Shown here: positions 1 through 9,282 of the stretch, in pieces
Numbering within the stretch: position 1 is the stretch's first letter
How the letters are laid out: the number at the start of each line of letters is the position of its first letter
Source: an uncultured Olsenella sp.
Lineage (GTDB): Bacteria; Actinomycetota; Coriobacteriia; Coriobacteriales; Atopobiaceae
DNA: 27,075 nucleotides
Direction of reading: 5' to 3'
NCBI GenBank assembly: GCA_937900605.1
Contig: CALCDK010000161.1
Coordinates: 1-27,075 of the forward strand
Notes under the pieces: generated by a model
What the model was told of the DNA's origin: nothing
Databases searched by the model: none
The model's input: the letters and a program-made list of their open reading frames with translations, nothing else
Program-made: the position numbers and the translations under genes

Positions 1-1
1 C

Positions 2-844
<843 letters not shown>

Positions 845-856
845 CCGCGCGCCACA

Positions 857-940
857 CCGGCGAGAGGCGCGCGCCGTCCCACCGCCCCAGCCAGCGTGCC
901 GGCACGCCGCTCACAACGCCGGCGAGAGGCGCGCGCCGTC
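857..940. repeat. Pair of 22-bp direct repeats with GCGAGAGG core
   Basis: Positions 857-878 and 919-940 are identical (core GGCGAGAGGCGCGCGCCG) with starts 62 bp apart. They sit directly after ettA. The same core recurs after fumC (26266-26411) and, inverted, after the methyltransferase gene (near 20813 and 20861). The 845-1155 stretch holds these repeats, the 971-1004 hairpin and no gene I can support. Confidence 0.7.
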
Positions 941-970
941 GCGCCGCGACTGCGTGCCCATCGAGTCCCC

Positions 971-1016
971 GGAGCCGCCCCGACCGCCGCGTCGGGGCGG
1001 CTCCCCTTGTGTCCCC
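971..1016 (+). terminator. Terminator hairpin downstream of ettA
   Basis: A perfect 13-bp stem (971-983 with 992-1004) encloses the 8-nt loop CCGCCGCG. It is followed by CCTTGTGTCCCCTT, which is T-containing but not a clean U-tract. Its position after ettA makes it the likely ettA terminator. Confidence 0.7.
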
Positions 1017-1155
1017 TTGCATCACGCGCCGCTTACGGGCGCGTGACGCGCCGGGCGCAGCATCGGTGGCACAGCAGGGCAGGGGGCGTCCGTTGACGGC
1101 GGTCATCCGTCCGTCGCGGGTGCCCCCTGCTCCGTCACGAGCGATTGGACCAGGC

Positions 1156-1779
1156 ATGGCAGGCACGGAATCGTACGAGGTCACGGTGGACATTCAGGCC
1201 CTCACGGGCATGTATCGCGCGCAGAACGCGAAGTACGCGCGGAAGCTGGGCATCCTCATCGCCGTGCCGTGCGCCCCGTTCGCCGCGATCGGCGTCCTCG
1301 TCGCCGTCATGGACCCGGAGCCCCCGTACGTGACCGTTGTGGTCGTCCTGATCGCCATCACCCTGCTCGGCGTGGGGCTCCCCACCGGCTGGCTCGTCAC
1401 GCTCGCCGGCCGCAGGCCCTACGTGACCGCCTGGTTCGCGAGGAGGTCGGACTCCGACCCGCGCGGCGTGCCCGCCCGCAGGCTCCGCGCCACCTACGAG
1501 GTGCGTCTCTGCGAGCTGGGCTTCGAGGAGGTCTCGCCCCATGGCGTCGGGACCCGCACCGCCTGGCGCGAGCTCGAGCCCGACCCCGTCAGGGTGCCCG
1601 AGGGGGGTCTGCTTCGTCCTCGCCGGCCTGCGACGCGGTGCCGGCGGCGCCATGGGTCCGCACCGCGCCGCGCGAGCCGCGGGCGTCGGCTCGTCGATCG
1701 CGTGGAGGGGATCCTGCTGGTCCTGCGCGAGGTCGCCCCGCGTGACCGGGGCTCGTCGAGGAGGTCGCCGCGCACATAG
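1156..1779 (+). pseudogene. YcxB-like small membrane protein, C-terminal half probably frameshifted
   Basis: The frame opens at ATG 1156 and gives 207 residues. The N-terminal part looks sound: a short cytoplasmic lead, then two hydrophobic segments near residues 34-52 and 56-80. A soluble part with YEVRLCELGFEEVSPHG and TAWRELEPDP follows, resembling the YcxB-like layout. After VRVPEG the frame becomes an implausible Arg/Pro-rich run. In the +1 frame the same DNA reads GVCFVLAG, the expected continuation, and the switch falls on a G6 run at 1602-1607. Further down, coding-like segments appear in other frames (RRLVDRVEGILLVLREVAPR in the original frame), so more than one shift is possible. 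A hairpin at 1818-1850 closes the unit. It may be a decayed gene, a compensated frameshift or a sequence error; function is unknown. Confidence 0.5.
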
Positions 1780-1817
1780 GGGAGTGGGCCGAGGACGCGG
1801 CCCCGGCGTCGGCGGGA

Positions 1818-1850
1818 GAGGTCGGGGCCTGGCTGACGGGCCCCGACCTC
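1818..1850. terminator. Bidirectional hairpin between the YcxB-like gene and asparaginase
   Basis: A perfect 12-bp stem (1818-1829 with 1839-1850) has the 9-nt loop TGGCTGACG. It lies between the stop at 1779 on the plus strand and the asparaginase stop at 1908 on the minus strand, so it may serve both. Neither side has a clear U-tract. Confidence 0.6.
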
Positions 1851-1907
1851 CGGGGGCGCCGACGGGTGCGCCGCGGGCGCCATGGGCGCCGACGGGCCGC
1901 GTGGCGC

Positions 1908-2915
1908 CTAGCGGGCGGTGCGGTCGTTGTTCACCACGCGGTAGAAGAGCTCGGGGACCTCGGAGGGGTCGTGGGCCTGGCCCAGGACCCACATGGTCTT
2001 GGCCACGAGCGCCTCGACGGTCATGTCGTCGCCGCGCAGGATGCCCGGGGCGTCGGCGTAGGCGTGTCCGACCTCGTAGACGCCCAGGTCGAGGCCCTCT
2101 TCGGGCACCTGGGTGGTGAGGACGATCACGCGGCCGGACTCGACCCAGTCGAAGATGGCGCGCCGCCACGAGCCCTCGTGGTCGGGGATGCCGCCGATGC
2201 CGAAGGTCTCGAGGATGACCGCGTCGTAGTCGCGGCTCAGAAGCTCCAGGATGTCGGGGCGCAGCTCCGGCGTGAGCTTGAGCACCAGGACGCGCTCATC
2301 GAGGGCGTCGTAGACGAGAGGCGCCGCGCCGGAGCGCACGGGGCACGAGGGCAGCTGCCCGGCGCGCACGACCTTGTCGTTGCGGACGTAGGCGATGGGC
2401 GGGTAGTTCATGCTGTCGAAGGCGTTGAAGCTCATGGTGCGCTGCTTGCGCGCGCGGGTGCCGCAGATGACGCGGCCGCCGAAGACCACGCTCACGTCGT
2501 GGCTGGCGTCGTCGCAGGCGTACAGGACGCTGTGGTAGATGTTGAGCTTGGCGTCGGTGAAGGGGCTCGCCATGGGCTGCTGGGAGCCCGTGAGCACGAT
2601 GGGCTTCTCGCTGCGCTGGATCAGGTAGGAGAGGGCCGCGGCCGTGTAGGCCATGGTGTCGGTCCCGTGCAGGACCACGAAGCCGTCGTAGCGGTCGTAG
2701 GCCTCGGCGACCACCTGGGCGATCCGGCGCCAGTCGCGCGGGCGCATGTTGGTGCTGTCGATGTTCATGGGCTGGACGAAGTCCAGCTCGCAGAGGGTGT
2801 CGATGAGGGGCACGCACTCGGCGACCTCGCGCCCGGTGAGGGTGGGCGCGAGCCCCGACCCGTCTGAGGTCGAGGCGATGGTCCCGCCCGTGGCGATCAT
2901 CAGGATGCGCTTCAT
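1908..2915 (-). CDS. ansA: L-asparaginase (type I-like, cytoplasmic)
   Basis: This 335-residue enzyme hydrolyses L-asparagine to aspartate and ammonia. The first threonine motif is TGGTIAS (residues 9-15, catalytic Thr12). The second is HGTDTM at residues 83-88, with the Thr-Asp pair of the second active-site triad. A lysine in FTDAKLNIYHS completes the usual catalytic set. No signal peptide precedes the first strand MKRILMIATGG, so it is cytoplasmic, as in the type I enzymes. Length is normal for the family. GGGAGGGG lies just upstream of the ATG. The DUF1846 gene lies 28 bp upstream on the same strand, so the two may be co-transcribed. A glutaminase side activity cannot be excluded from sequence alone. 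Confidence 0.9.
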   Translation of the reverse strand: MKRILMIATGGTIASTSDGSGLAPTLTGREVAECVPLIDTLCELDFVQPMNIDSTNMRPRDWRRIAQVVAEAYDRYDGFVVLHGTDTMAYTAAALSYLIQRSEKPIVLTGSQQPMASPFTDAKLNIYHSVLYACDDASHDVSVVFGGRVICGTRARKQRTMSFNAFDSMNYPPIAYVRNDKVVRAGQLPSCPVRSGAAPLVYDALDERVLVLKLTPELRPDILELLSRDYDAVILETFGIGGIPDHEGSWRRAIFDWVESGRVIVLTTQVPEEGLDLGVYEVGHAYADAPGILRGDDMTVEALVAKTMWVLGQAHDPSEVPELFYRVVNNDRTAR

Positions 2916-2943
2916 GGTGCCCCTCCCAGGCGCGTCGTCCGTA

Positions 2944-4425
2944 TCAGGCGTGGTAGTAGCCGAGGCGCTCGTACTTGGGCTCGCAGCAGACGTTGATGCC
3001 CAGGGCGCGGTAGGTCTTCTTGTCGGCCTCGGAGATGATCACCGAGAAGTACGCGTCGCAGCCCGCGAGCTGGTCGAGGGCGTCGACGGCCATGCCGGCG
3101 CGGTCGTTGGTGGCAGAGCTCAGCGACAGCGCGATGAGCATCTCGTCAGAGTGCAGGCGCTGGTTGCGGCTGCGCAGGTGCTCGGTCTTGAGGCAGCAGA
3201 TGGGCTCGAGCGCCTCGGAGCTCACGACGAACTCCTCGCGCGGGATGCCGGCCATGTGCTTGACGGCGTTGAGCAGCAGCGAAGCGGCGGCGCCCATGAG
3301 GTCGGACGTCTTGCCGGTGACCACGGCGCCGTCGGGCAGCACCATGGCGGCGGCGGGACCGCCCGTCGCCGCCTCCTTGTCGAGCGCGGCCTGGTGCGCG
3401 GGCGAGAGGTCGGCGTCGATGCCCACCTGGTTCATGAGCAGCTCGATCTTGTGGAGCGCCTCGGTGCCCTCGCCGGTGCGGCGTAGCTCCTCGGCCGTCG
3501 AGAAGTACCTGCGCACGATCTCGTGGCGCGCGGCTTCCTGGCAGGCCTCGTCGTCGCTGATGCACATGCCGACCATGTTGACGCCCATGTCGGTGGGGGA
3601 CTGGTAGGGGCTCTCGCCGGCGATCTTCTCCATCATGGCCTTGAGGACCGGGAAGGTCTCGACGTCGCGGTTGTAGTTGACCGTGACCTCGCCGTAGGCC
3701 TCGAGGTGGAACGGGTCGATGATGTTGCGGTCGTTCAGGTCCGCCGTGGCGGCCTCGTAGGCGACGTTGACCGGGTGCTTGAGCGGAAGGTTCCACACGG
3801 GGAAGGTCTCGTACTTGGCGTAGCCGGCCTTGATGCCGCGCTTGTTCTCGTGGTAGAGCTGCGAGAGGCACGTGGCGAGCTTGCCGGAGCCCGGGCCCGG
3901 GGCGGTGACGACCACGAGCGGGTGGGTCGTCTCGATGTAGTCGTTCTTGCCGAAGCCCTCGTCGCTCACGATGTGGGCGATGTCGGACGGGTAGCCGTCG
4001 ATGAGGTAGTGGCGCCAGACCGAGACGCCCATGCCCTCGAGGCGGTGCTGGAAGGCCTCGGCGTGTGGCTGGCCGGTGAAGTGGGTGATGCAGATGCCGC
4101 CCACGGCGATGCCAAGGCCGCGGAAGGCGTCCATGAGGCGCAGGGCGTCCTCGTCGTAGGTGATGCCGATGTCGCTGCGGCGCTTGGAGTTCTCGATGTT
4201 CTCCGCGTTGATGACGATGATGATCTCGACGTCGTCCTTGAGGGTGGTCAGCATGCGGATCTTGGCGTCGGGCTCGAAGCCGGGCAGGACGCGGCTGGCG
4301 TGGTAGTCGTCGAAGAGCTTGCCGCCGAACTCGAGGTAGAGCTTGCCGCCGAACTGGCCGATGCGCTTGCGGATGCGGTCTGCCTGCAGCGAGATGTACT
4401 TGTCGTTGTCGAAACCCTGACGCAT
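2944..4425 (-). CDS. DUF1846 domain-containing protein
   Basis: The 493-residue product matches the DUF1846 family over its whole length. Recognisable stretches are MRQGFDNDKYISLQADRIRK at the start, LYLEFGGKLFDDYHASRVLP near residues 29-48, and a glycine-rich phosphate-binding-like loop APGPGSGK at about 175-182. The last is followed by a conserved region around LPLKHPVNVAYEAATADLND. The family's biochemical role is not established; the loop suggests nucleotide or phosphate binding, which is inference. The start is set by AAAGGA upstream of ATG 4425; in-frame extension further upstream is arginine-rich and implausible. A TATAGT box (4453-4458) lies at a suitable distance. The asparaginase gene follows 28 bp downstream on the same strand. 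Confidence 0.85.
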   Translation of the reverse strand: MRQGFDNDKYISLQADRIRKRIGQFGGKLYLEFGGKLFDDYHASRVLPGFEPDAKIRMLTTLKDDVEIIIVINAENIENSKRRSDIGITYDEDALRLMDAFRGLGIAVGGICITHFTGQPHAEAFQHRLEGMGVSVWRHYLIDGYPSDIAHIVSDEGFGKNDYIETTHPLVVVTAPGPGSGKLATCLSQLYHENKRGIKAGYAKYETFPVWNLPLKHPVNVAYEAATADLNDRNIIDPFHLEAYGEVTVNYNRDVETFPVLKAMMEKIAGESPYQSPTDMGVNMVGMCISDDEACQEAARHEIVRRYFSTAEELRRTGEGTEALHKIELLMNQVGIDADLSPAHQAALDKEAATGGPAAAMVLPDGAVVTGKTSDLMGAAASLLLNAVKHMAGIPREEFVVSSEALEPICCLKTEHLRSRNQRLHSDEMLIALSLSSATNDRAGMAVDALDQLAGCDAYFSVIISEADKKTYRALGINVCCEPKYERLGYYHA

Positions 4426-4452
4426 GTGCCGTTCCTTTCGCAGTCGCAACAA

Positions 4453-4458
4453 ACTATA
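4453..4458 (-). promoter_or_regulatory. Candidate -10 box for the DUF1846 gene
   Basis: On the minus strand this reads TATAGT, 27 bp before the ATG, inside a locally AT-rich patch (4448-4468). No good -35 hexamer is visible. Confidence 0.4.
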
Positions 4459-4545
4459 AGCATAGCACGCCGAGCTGCCCTGACGGCACGGAAAGGGCCT
4501 GCGTGCGCAACTCGTGGCGCCGCGCCCGAGCATCGCGCGGCAGTG

Positions 4546-4551
4546 TAGAAT
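4546..4551 (+). promoter_or_regulatory. Candidate -10 box for the small Cys-rich gene
   Basis: TAGAAT follows TG directly (GTGTAGAATGTG), 36 bp before ATG 4588. The same hexamer appears at 10127-10132 upstream of the PP2C-like gene. Confidence 0.4.
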
Positions 4552-4587
4552 GTGGGCGAGATAAACGACACAAGAAAGGTAGCAGTT

Positions 4588-4833
4588 ATGCCCGCGTTCT
4601 TTGGAATGATGCCCGAGAGGCCCAGCAGGCCCGGGCGCGGTGGGTCTGGTTCCGGCATGGGGCGCGAAGACGCGTCTGCGTCCGTCACGGACATGGCGTC
4701 GGCCGAGGCCGTCCTGGGGCACGAGCGGTGCCCGGGCTGCGGGCGCCACTGCCCGCTGAGCGCCCCGAGCTGCCCGAAGGGGCAGCGGGCCCGGACCGCG
4801 CGCCTGCGCGAGATGGGGCTCGCCGAGGGCTAG
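4588..4833 (+). CDS. Small Cys-rich protein (81 aa), putative metal-binding
   Basis: ATG 4588 is preceded by AAGAAAGG at a proper distance and by a candidate -10 at 4546. The protein opens with MPAFFGMMPERPSRPGRGGS, a Pro/Gly-rich disordered lead. It ends with a compact motif RCPGCGRHCPLSAPSCPKG (about residues 50-68) holding four cysteines in the pattern C-x2-C-x3-C-x6-C plus a histidine. This could ligate zinc or an Fe-S cluster, but I do not recognise a named family. It stands alone between divergently transcribed DUF1846 and convergent cysE, with a strong terminator 60 bp downstream. Codon use and start signals support a real gene; function is unknown. Confidence 0.65.
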   Translation: MPAFFGMMPERPSRPGRGGSGSGMGREDASASVTDMASAEAVLGHERCPGCGRHCPLSAPSCPKGQRARTARLREMGLAEG

Positions 4834-4893
4834 GTCGCGGCGGACGGCCCTGCGGGCCGGCGCGGGTGCCCGGGCGCACGGGACCGTGACGAG

Positions 4894-4943
4894 AGGAGGG
4901 GGAGGCGGTGCCCGGCAGACGCCGGGGGCACCGCCCCCCTCCT
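4894..4943. terminator. Strong bidirectional terminator between the Cys-rich gene and cysE
   Basis: A stem of about 22 bp (4894-4916 with 4921-4943, minor bulges) has the tetraloop AGAC. Its position between the convergent stops at 4833 and 4965 suits termination in both directions. Confidence 0.75.
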
Positions 4944-4964
4944 GCGTCGGGCCGCGGCCGCGCG

Positions 4965-5662
4965 CTACAGCGAGCAGGACCAGCGCACGTCCTCGTCGGC
5001 CCCCTCGGGCACGGCCGTGGGCGCGGTCCCGGCCGCCGGGCCGTCGCCGGCGTCGGGCCTCTCGCCGCAGCCGCCGGCCTCGCGGCCCCTCTTGCCGCCG
5101 GCGTGCGCCGCCGGGTCGCCCGCGTGCTCGAGCATGGGGCAGGTGCGGCTGCGGACCACCTTGGCGGGGTTGCCGGCCACCGTCGAGCAGGCGGGGACGT
5201 CGTGGAGCACCACCGAGCCGGCGGCCACGCGCACGTCGTCGCCGACCACGATGTCGCCGAGGACGATGGCACCGGCGCCCACCATGACGCGGTCGCCCAG
5301 GGTGGGGTGGCGCTTGCCGGTCTTCTTGCCCGTCATGCCGAGGGTGACGCCCTGGTAGATGAGGCAGTCGTCGCCGATGACGGCGGTCTGGCCGATGACG
5401 ACGCCCACGCCGTGGTCGATGACGAGGCGCCTGCCGACCTGCGCTGCGGGGTGGATGTCCACGCCGTAGCGGCGCTGGGTCCTTCTCGCCAGGAAGCGGG
5501 CGAGCCCGCGCATGCCGTGCTCCCACAGCCAGTGCTGGCGGCGGTGCGCCCAGATGGCGTGGAGGCCGGGCGTGAGCAGCGCGACGCTCAGCCGGCTGGT
5601 GGCGGCGGGGTCCCGGGCGATGACGGCGTCGACGTCCTCGCGGGCGCGTGCGAGCCAGGACA

Positions 5663-5663
<1 letters not shown>
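4965..5663 (-). CDS. cysE: Serine O-acetyltransferase
   Basis: This enzyme makes O-acetylserine from serine and acetyl-CoA, the first step of cysteine synthesis. It is the short form (232 residues) without the long N-terminal domain of enterobacterial CysE. The helical lead (SVALLTPGLHAIWAHRRQHW) precedes the left-handed beta-helix of hexapeptide repeats. The catalytic Asp-His pair is in VIDHGVGVVIGQTAVIG, and the acetyl-CoA/substrate loop is GVTLGMTGKKTGKRHPTLGD. After the usual end (GNPAKVV) there is an atypical tail of about 60 residues rich in Gly, Ala and charge, ending RWSCSL. A different tail could alter pairing with CysK, which normally binds the CysE C-terminus. Its ATG overlaps the cysK stop by one base (TGATG), so translation is probably coupled. 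Confidence 0.92.
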
Positions 5664-6574
<911 letters not shown>

Positions 6575-6634
6575 GGTGCCTCCTGTCGTTTCGCTGTGGT
6601 CGCGGCGTCGACCGCGACAGGGAAAAGGGTGGCA

Positions 6635-6659
6635 CTTATAAACCCACTCCACAAGTAGG
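6635..6659 (-). promoter_or_regulatory. cysK-cysE promoter with an Rrf2/CymR-like dyad
   Basis: On the minus strand an imperfect inverted repeat CCTACT-N5-AGTGGG (6643-6659) abuts a -10 box TATAAG (6635-6640). An operator in the spacer/-35 position would repress by blocking polymerase. Cysteine genes in Firmicutes are often controlled by Rrf2-family CymR, whose site is a comparable dyad; extending that to this organism is inference. The leader also holds a small hairpin (GTCGCGG...CCGCGAC) near 6599-6618. The rest of 6660-6842 holds one GCGAGAAG word (about 6738) and no gene. Confidence 0.4.
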
Positions 6660-6842
6660 AATTAGCGGGCGCGGCGAGGGAACAGACAAAGAACGCGAAG
6701 CCGGGACGCGGCGACGGGCGCGCGTCGGGCGGCGCGGCGAGAAGGGCGTCGGCGAGGGGTGTGGCCCGGTGAGAGGTGTAGTGCCGTCGCAGACGAGAGG
6801 GCCCCGGGGCGGCACCGCCGCGCCCGGGTCCCGGACGCCTCG

Positions 6843-7283
6843 CTAGTAGAGCGGGAGCTCGCCGGTGAGGGGGTCGATCCTCTCGGCGGGCAGGGGCTCG
6901 AAGGCCAGGCAGGTGTACGTGGGCTCGCCGTGGAACTCGGTGTGGCCCGCGTCGCGGACGAGCGCGACGGCGAAGCCGAGCTCGCGGCCGCGCGCCGCCA
7001 GGTCGAGCAGCTCCTCCTCGGAGTCCACGTAGACGCAGATCTTGGCGACGCCGGCGTCGAACCAGTCGGTGAGGGGCGAGGTGTCGCCCTCCTCGTGGCT
7101 CAGCCAGGCCCAGCCGTCGTCGGCGCGCAGGTCCTTGGCGCGGTCCTCGCGGACGAGGGCGAGCAGCGTGGCCTCGACGCAGGCGTGGCCGGCCTGCGCG
7201 GCGATCTTGCCCTTGCGCATCCTGAGGTCGCGGCGCATGACGATGACCTGCTTGGAACGGTAGCTGGAGGAGGGGCTGGGCAT
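6843..7283 (-). CDS. pth2: Peptidyl-tRNA hydrolase, Pth2 family
   Basis: The 146-residue product matches the archaeal/eukaryotic-type peptidyl-tRNA hydrolase, which cleaves peptides from prematurely released peptidyl-tRNA. The signature is the N-terminal strand and helix: KQVIVMRRDLRMRKGKIAAQ followed by AGHACVEATL, near residues 11-40, with the conserved Lys, Gln and His. A central KICVYVDSEEELLDL matches the conserved strand-helix pair, and GFAVALVRDAGHTEF carries the conserved Asp-Ala-Gly-His-Thr. The C-terminus ends with ERIDPLTGELPLY, which resembles the 'GPDxxIDxVTGHLPLY' ending of the family. AAAGGAG precedes the ATG. Bacteria usually rely on the unrelated Pth1, so a Pth2 protein here is less common and may be an addition rather than a replacement. 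Confidence 0.85.
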   Translation of the reverse strand: MPSPSSSYRSKQVIVMRRDLRMRKGKIAAQAGHACVEATLLALVREDRAKDLRADDGWAWLSHEEGDTSPLTDWFDAGVAKICVYVDSEEELLDLAARGRELGFAVALVRDAGHTEFHGEPTYTCLAFEPLPAERIDPLTGELPLY

Positions 7284-7403
7284 GGGTGCTCCTTTGCGGG
7301 GTGGCGTGGGACGGGGCGGGCGGCGCAGCCCGGGCGGGCGCGGTCACGTCGCGGGTGCGGCGGGCGGCGCCTCTCGACGGTTGGCGCCTGTCGGTGCCGG
7401 CGG

Positions 7404-8582
7404 CTACTGGCGCGGCGAGACGTACGACTCGTCGACGTGGATCTTGCAGATCGCCTTGGGGTAGTGGCCGCGCACGAGGGCGCAGACGCGGTCGCGCAGC
7501 TCGTCGGCGGTGAGCTCGCACTCCATGGGGCGGACGCAGTCGAAGATCACGTTGGTGTGCGTGGGGCCGGGGACGCAGCGCAGGTCGTGGATCGTCACGC
7601 GCGGGTCGATGTCCCTGACGGCCAGGGCGATCCAGTGGCGCATGTCGGTGACCTTGGGGTCGTCGGTGACGATCGGGTCGAAGTGCAGGGTCATGACGAG
7701 GTTGTCGTCGGTGAGGAAGTCCTGCTCGATGTTGTCGAGCAGGTCGTGCTGTGCAAAGGGGTCGCCCTCGCCGGCCATCTCGACGTGGGCGCTGGCGAAC
7801 TGCCTGCCGGGGCCGTAGTCGTGGACCATGAGGTCGTGGGTGCCCAGGACGCCCGGGTAGCTCATGATCTTCTGGCGGATGTGCTCGACCTCCTCGGGGT
7901 CGGGGACGCGGCCCAGCAGCGGGCTGACAGCGTCGCGCACGAGCTCCCAGCCACTGAGGCAGATGAAGGCGCCCACGGCCAGGCCCGCCCAGCCGTCCAG
8001 GTCGAAGCCGGTGGCGTTGGAGAGCACGGCGGCGGCCAGGACCGCGGCGGACGAGACCACGTCGTTGCGGGAGTCGACCGCGGTGGCCTCGAGGGTCTCG
8101 GAGGAGATCTTGCGGCCCAGCTTGCGGTTGAACGCCATCATCCACAGCTTGACGGCCATGGAGCCGACGAGGACCACCACGACCGCCGCGCCGAACTCGG
8201 TGGGCTGCGGGTGGCAGATCTTGTCGACGGAGCTCAGGACCAGGTTGATGCCGATGGAGCAGACCAGGACGGCGACGGTGAGGCCGGCGAGGTACTCGTA
8301 GCGGCCGTGGCCGTAGGGGTGGTCGCGGTCGGCGGGCTTGCTGGCCAGCTTGAAGCCGAGCATGCTCACGATGTTGCTCGACGCGTCGGAGAGGTTGTTC
8401 ACGGCGTCGGCCACGATGGAGACCGAGCCGCTGAGCAGGCCCACGAGGCCCTTGCCCAGGCACAGCAGCACGTTGCAGACGATGCAGGTCACGCTGGCGA
8501 GAAGCCCGTAGCGGGTGCGCACCCCCGGGTCGTCGACGTCCTGTGCGTTGGGGACGAACCTTCTCACGAGCCACTCTGTCAT
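7404..8582 (-). CDS. Cation diffusion facilitator family transporter
   Basis: The 392-residue protein has the CDF layout: about six membrane segments, then a cytoplasmic region with the C-terminal ferredoxin-like domain (VLGTHDLMVHDYGPGRQFAS) and a further C-terminal extension. The metal-site signature in TM2 is DAVNNLSD, giving Asn62-xxx-Asp66. In TM5 AVDSRNDVVSS gives Asp170-xxx-Asp174. The HxxxD pattern of zinc transporters is absent; Asn/Asp-rich sites are typical of manganese (or iron) CDF proteins such as MntE. Substrate is therefore probably Mn(II) or Fe(II) efflux, by inference. AAGGGA precedes ATG 8582. It is followed 120 bp downstream by pth2 on the same strand; the acyltransferase-like gene lies 47 bp upstream. 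Confidence 0.88.
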   Translation of the reverse strand: MTEWLVRRFVPNAQDVDDPGVRTRYGLLASVTCIVCNVLLCLGKGLVGLLSGSVSIVADAVNNLSDASSNIVSMLGFKLASKPADRDHPYGHGRYEYLAGLTVAVLVCSIGINLVLSSVDKICHPQPTEFGAAVVVVLVGSMAVKLWMMAFNRKLGRKISSETLEATAVDSRNDVVSSAAVLAAAVLSNATGFDLDGWAGLAVGAFICLSGWELVRDAVSPLLGRVPDPEEVEHIRQKIMSYPGVLGTHDLMVHDYGPGRQFASAHVEMAGEGDPFAQHDLLDNIEQDFLTDDNLVMTLHFDPIVTDDPKVTDMRHWIALAVRDIDPRVTIHDLRCVPGPTHTNVIFDCVRPMECELTADELRDRVCALVRGHYPKAICKIHVDESYVSPRQ

Positions 8583-8613
8583 GCTGCTTCCCTTCACGTG
8601 TCGCGTGAGGGGA

Positions 8614-8619
8614 AGTATA
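8614..8619 (-). promoter_or_regulatory. Candidate -10 box for the CDF gene
   Basis: Minus strand TATACT, 31 bp before ATG 8582, in the 47-bp gap after the upstream gene. No clear -35. A nearly identical box occurs at 9283-9288 before the next gene. Confidence 0.45.
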
Positions 8620-8629
8620 CCCGTCCGCG

Positions 8630-9253
8630 CTAGGCCAGCCGGAGCCTGCGCAGGGGCGCCACGCGCACGACGCGGTCGACCACGAGCGTCACGGCGAGAA
8701 GCGCCGCGCTGAGGAGCAGGCCGCAGGCCAGCAGCGCCCACGGGCCGCCGGCGGCCAGGGCGGACGCGCAGAGGCCCTCGAACCATGGGCGCCACAGCGG
8801 CGAGAAGACCGACTGGGTCACGTAGAACCCCAGGATCGAGGGGGTGATCCAGAGGATGGCGCCACAGGCGCGCGGGGACGGGCGGCGGCCCGGCGCGCTG
8901 GCGCGCACCAGGCAGGCGACGGCCAGGGCCAGCGAGAGCGCGGAGGTGGACTTGAAGCTCAGGGCGGCCAGGACCGGGACGCCGAGGTCGACGCGGCCGT
9001 CGGTCGCTGCGGCGAACCAGGGCTGGAAGGTGTGGAACACGGCGATCGAGAGGATGGCGACGAGCCGCAGCGCCTCGAGGCGGGCGTTGCGCGGGGCCGG
9101 TGCGGGGCTCGCAGACGCGGCGGTCGCGGGTGCGCCGTGCGGGGTCGGGGCGGGATGCGGGTCCGCGGCGGTCGCGGGATGTGAGGCCGCTTCGGGCGCG
9201 GCGTGCGGGGCGCGGGGGCTCCTCGGGTCGTTCTCGCGGGCCGTCTCGGTCAT
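8630..9253 (-). CDS. Acyltransferase-3-like membrane protein, shortened
   Basis: The 207-residue protein begins with about 55 residues of Ala/Pro/His low-complexity sequence. It then enters RNARLEALRLVAILSIAVFH, which matches the first segment of acyltransferase family 3 proteins, including the conserved Arg and the membrane histidine. About three further hydrophobic segments follow; one (ILWITPSILGFYVTQSVFS) resembles the family's last 'stlGvYLiH' segment, with Gln instead of His. Acyltransferase-3 proteins usually run about 330-380 residues with ten membrane segments, so the middle appears to be missing. It could be an in-frame deletion remnant or a family of its own. GAGGAGGGG precedes ATG 9253. 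Function is not assignable; catalysis is doubtful. Confidence 0.55.
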   Translation of the reverse strand: MTETARENDPRSPRAPHAAPEAASHPATAADPHPAPTPHGAPATAASASPAPAPRNARLEALRLVAILSIAVFHTFQPWFAAATDGRVDLGVPVLAALSFKSTSALSLALAVACLVRASAPGRRPSPRACGAILWITPSILGFYVTQSVFSPLWRPWFEGLCASALAAGGPWALLACGLLLSAALLAVTLVVDRVVRVAPLRRLRLA

Positions 9254-9282
9254 GTCCCCTCCTCGCTGGTCGTCGTCGGGCC

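Noticed and set aside
1866..2867. 333-residue plus-strand frame opposite asparaginase
   Set aside because: Ala/Val/Gly-rich antisense shadow; asparaginase motifs on the minus strand are clear.
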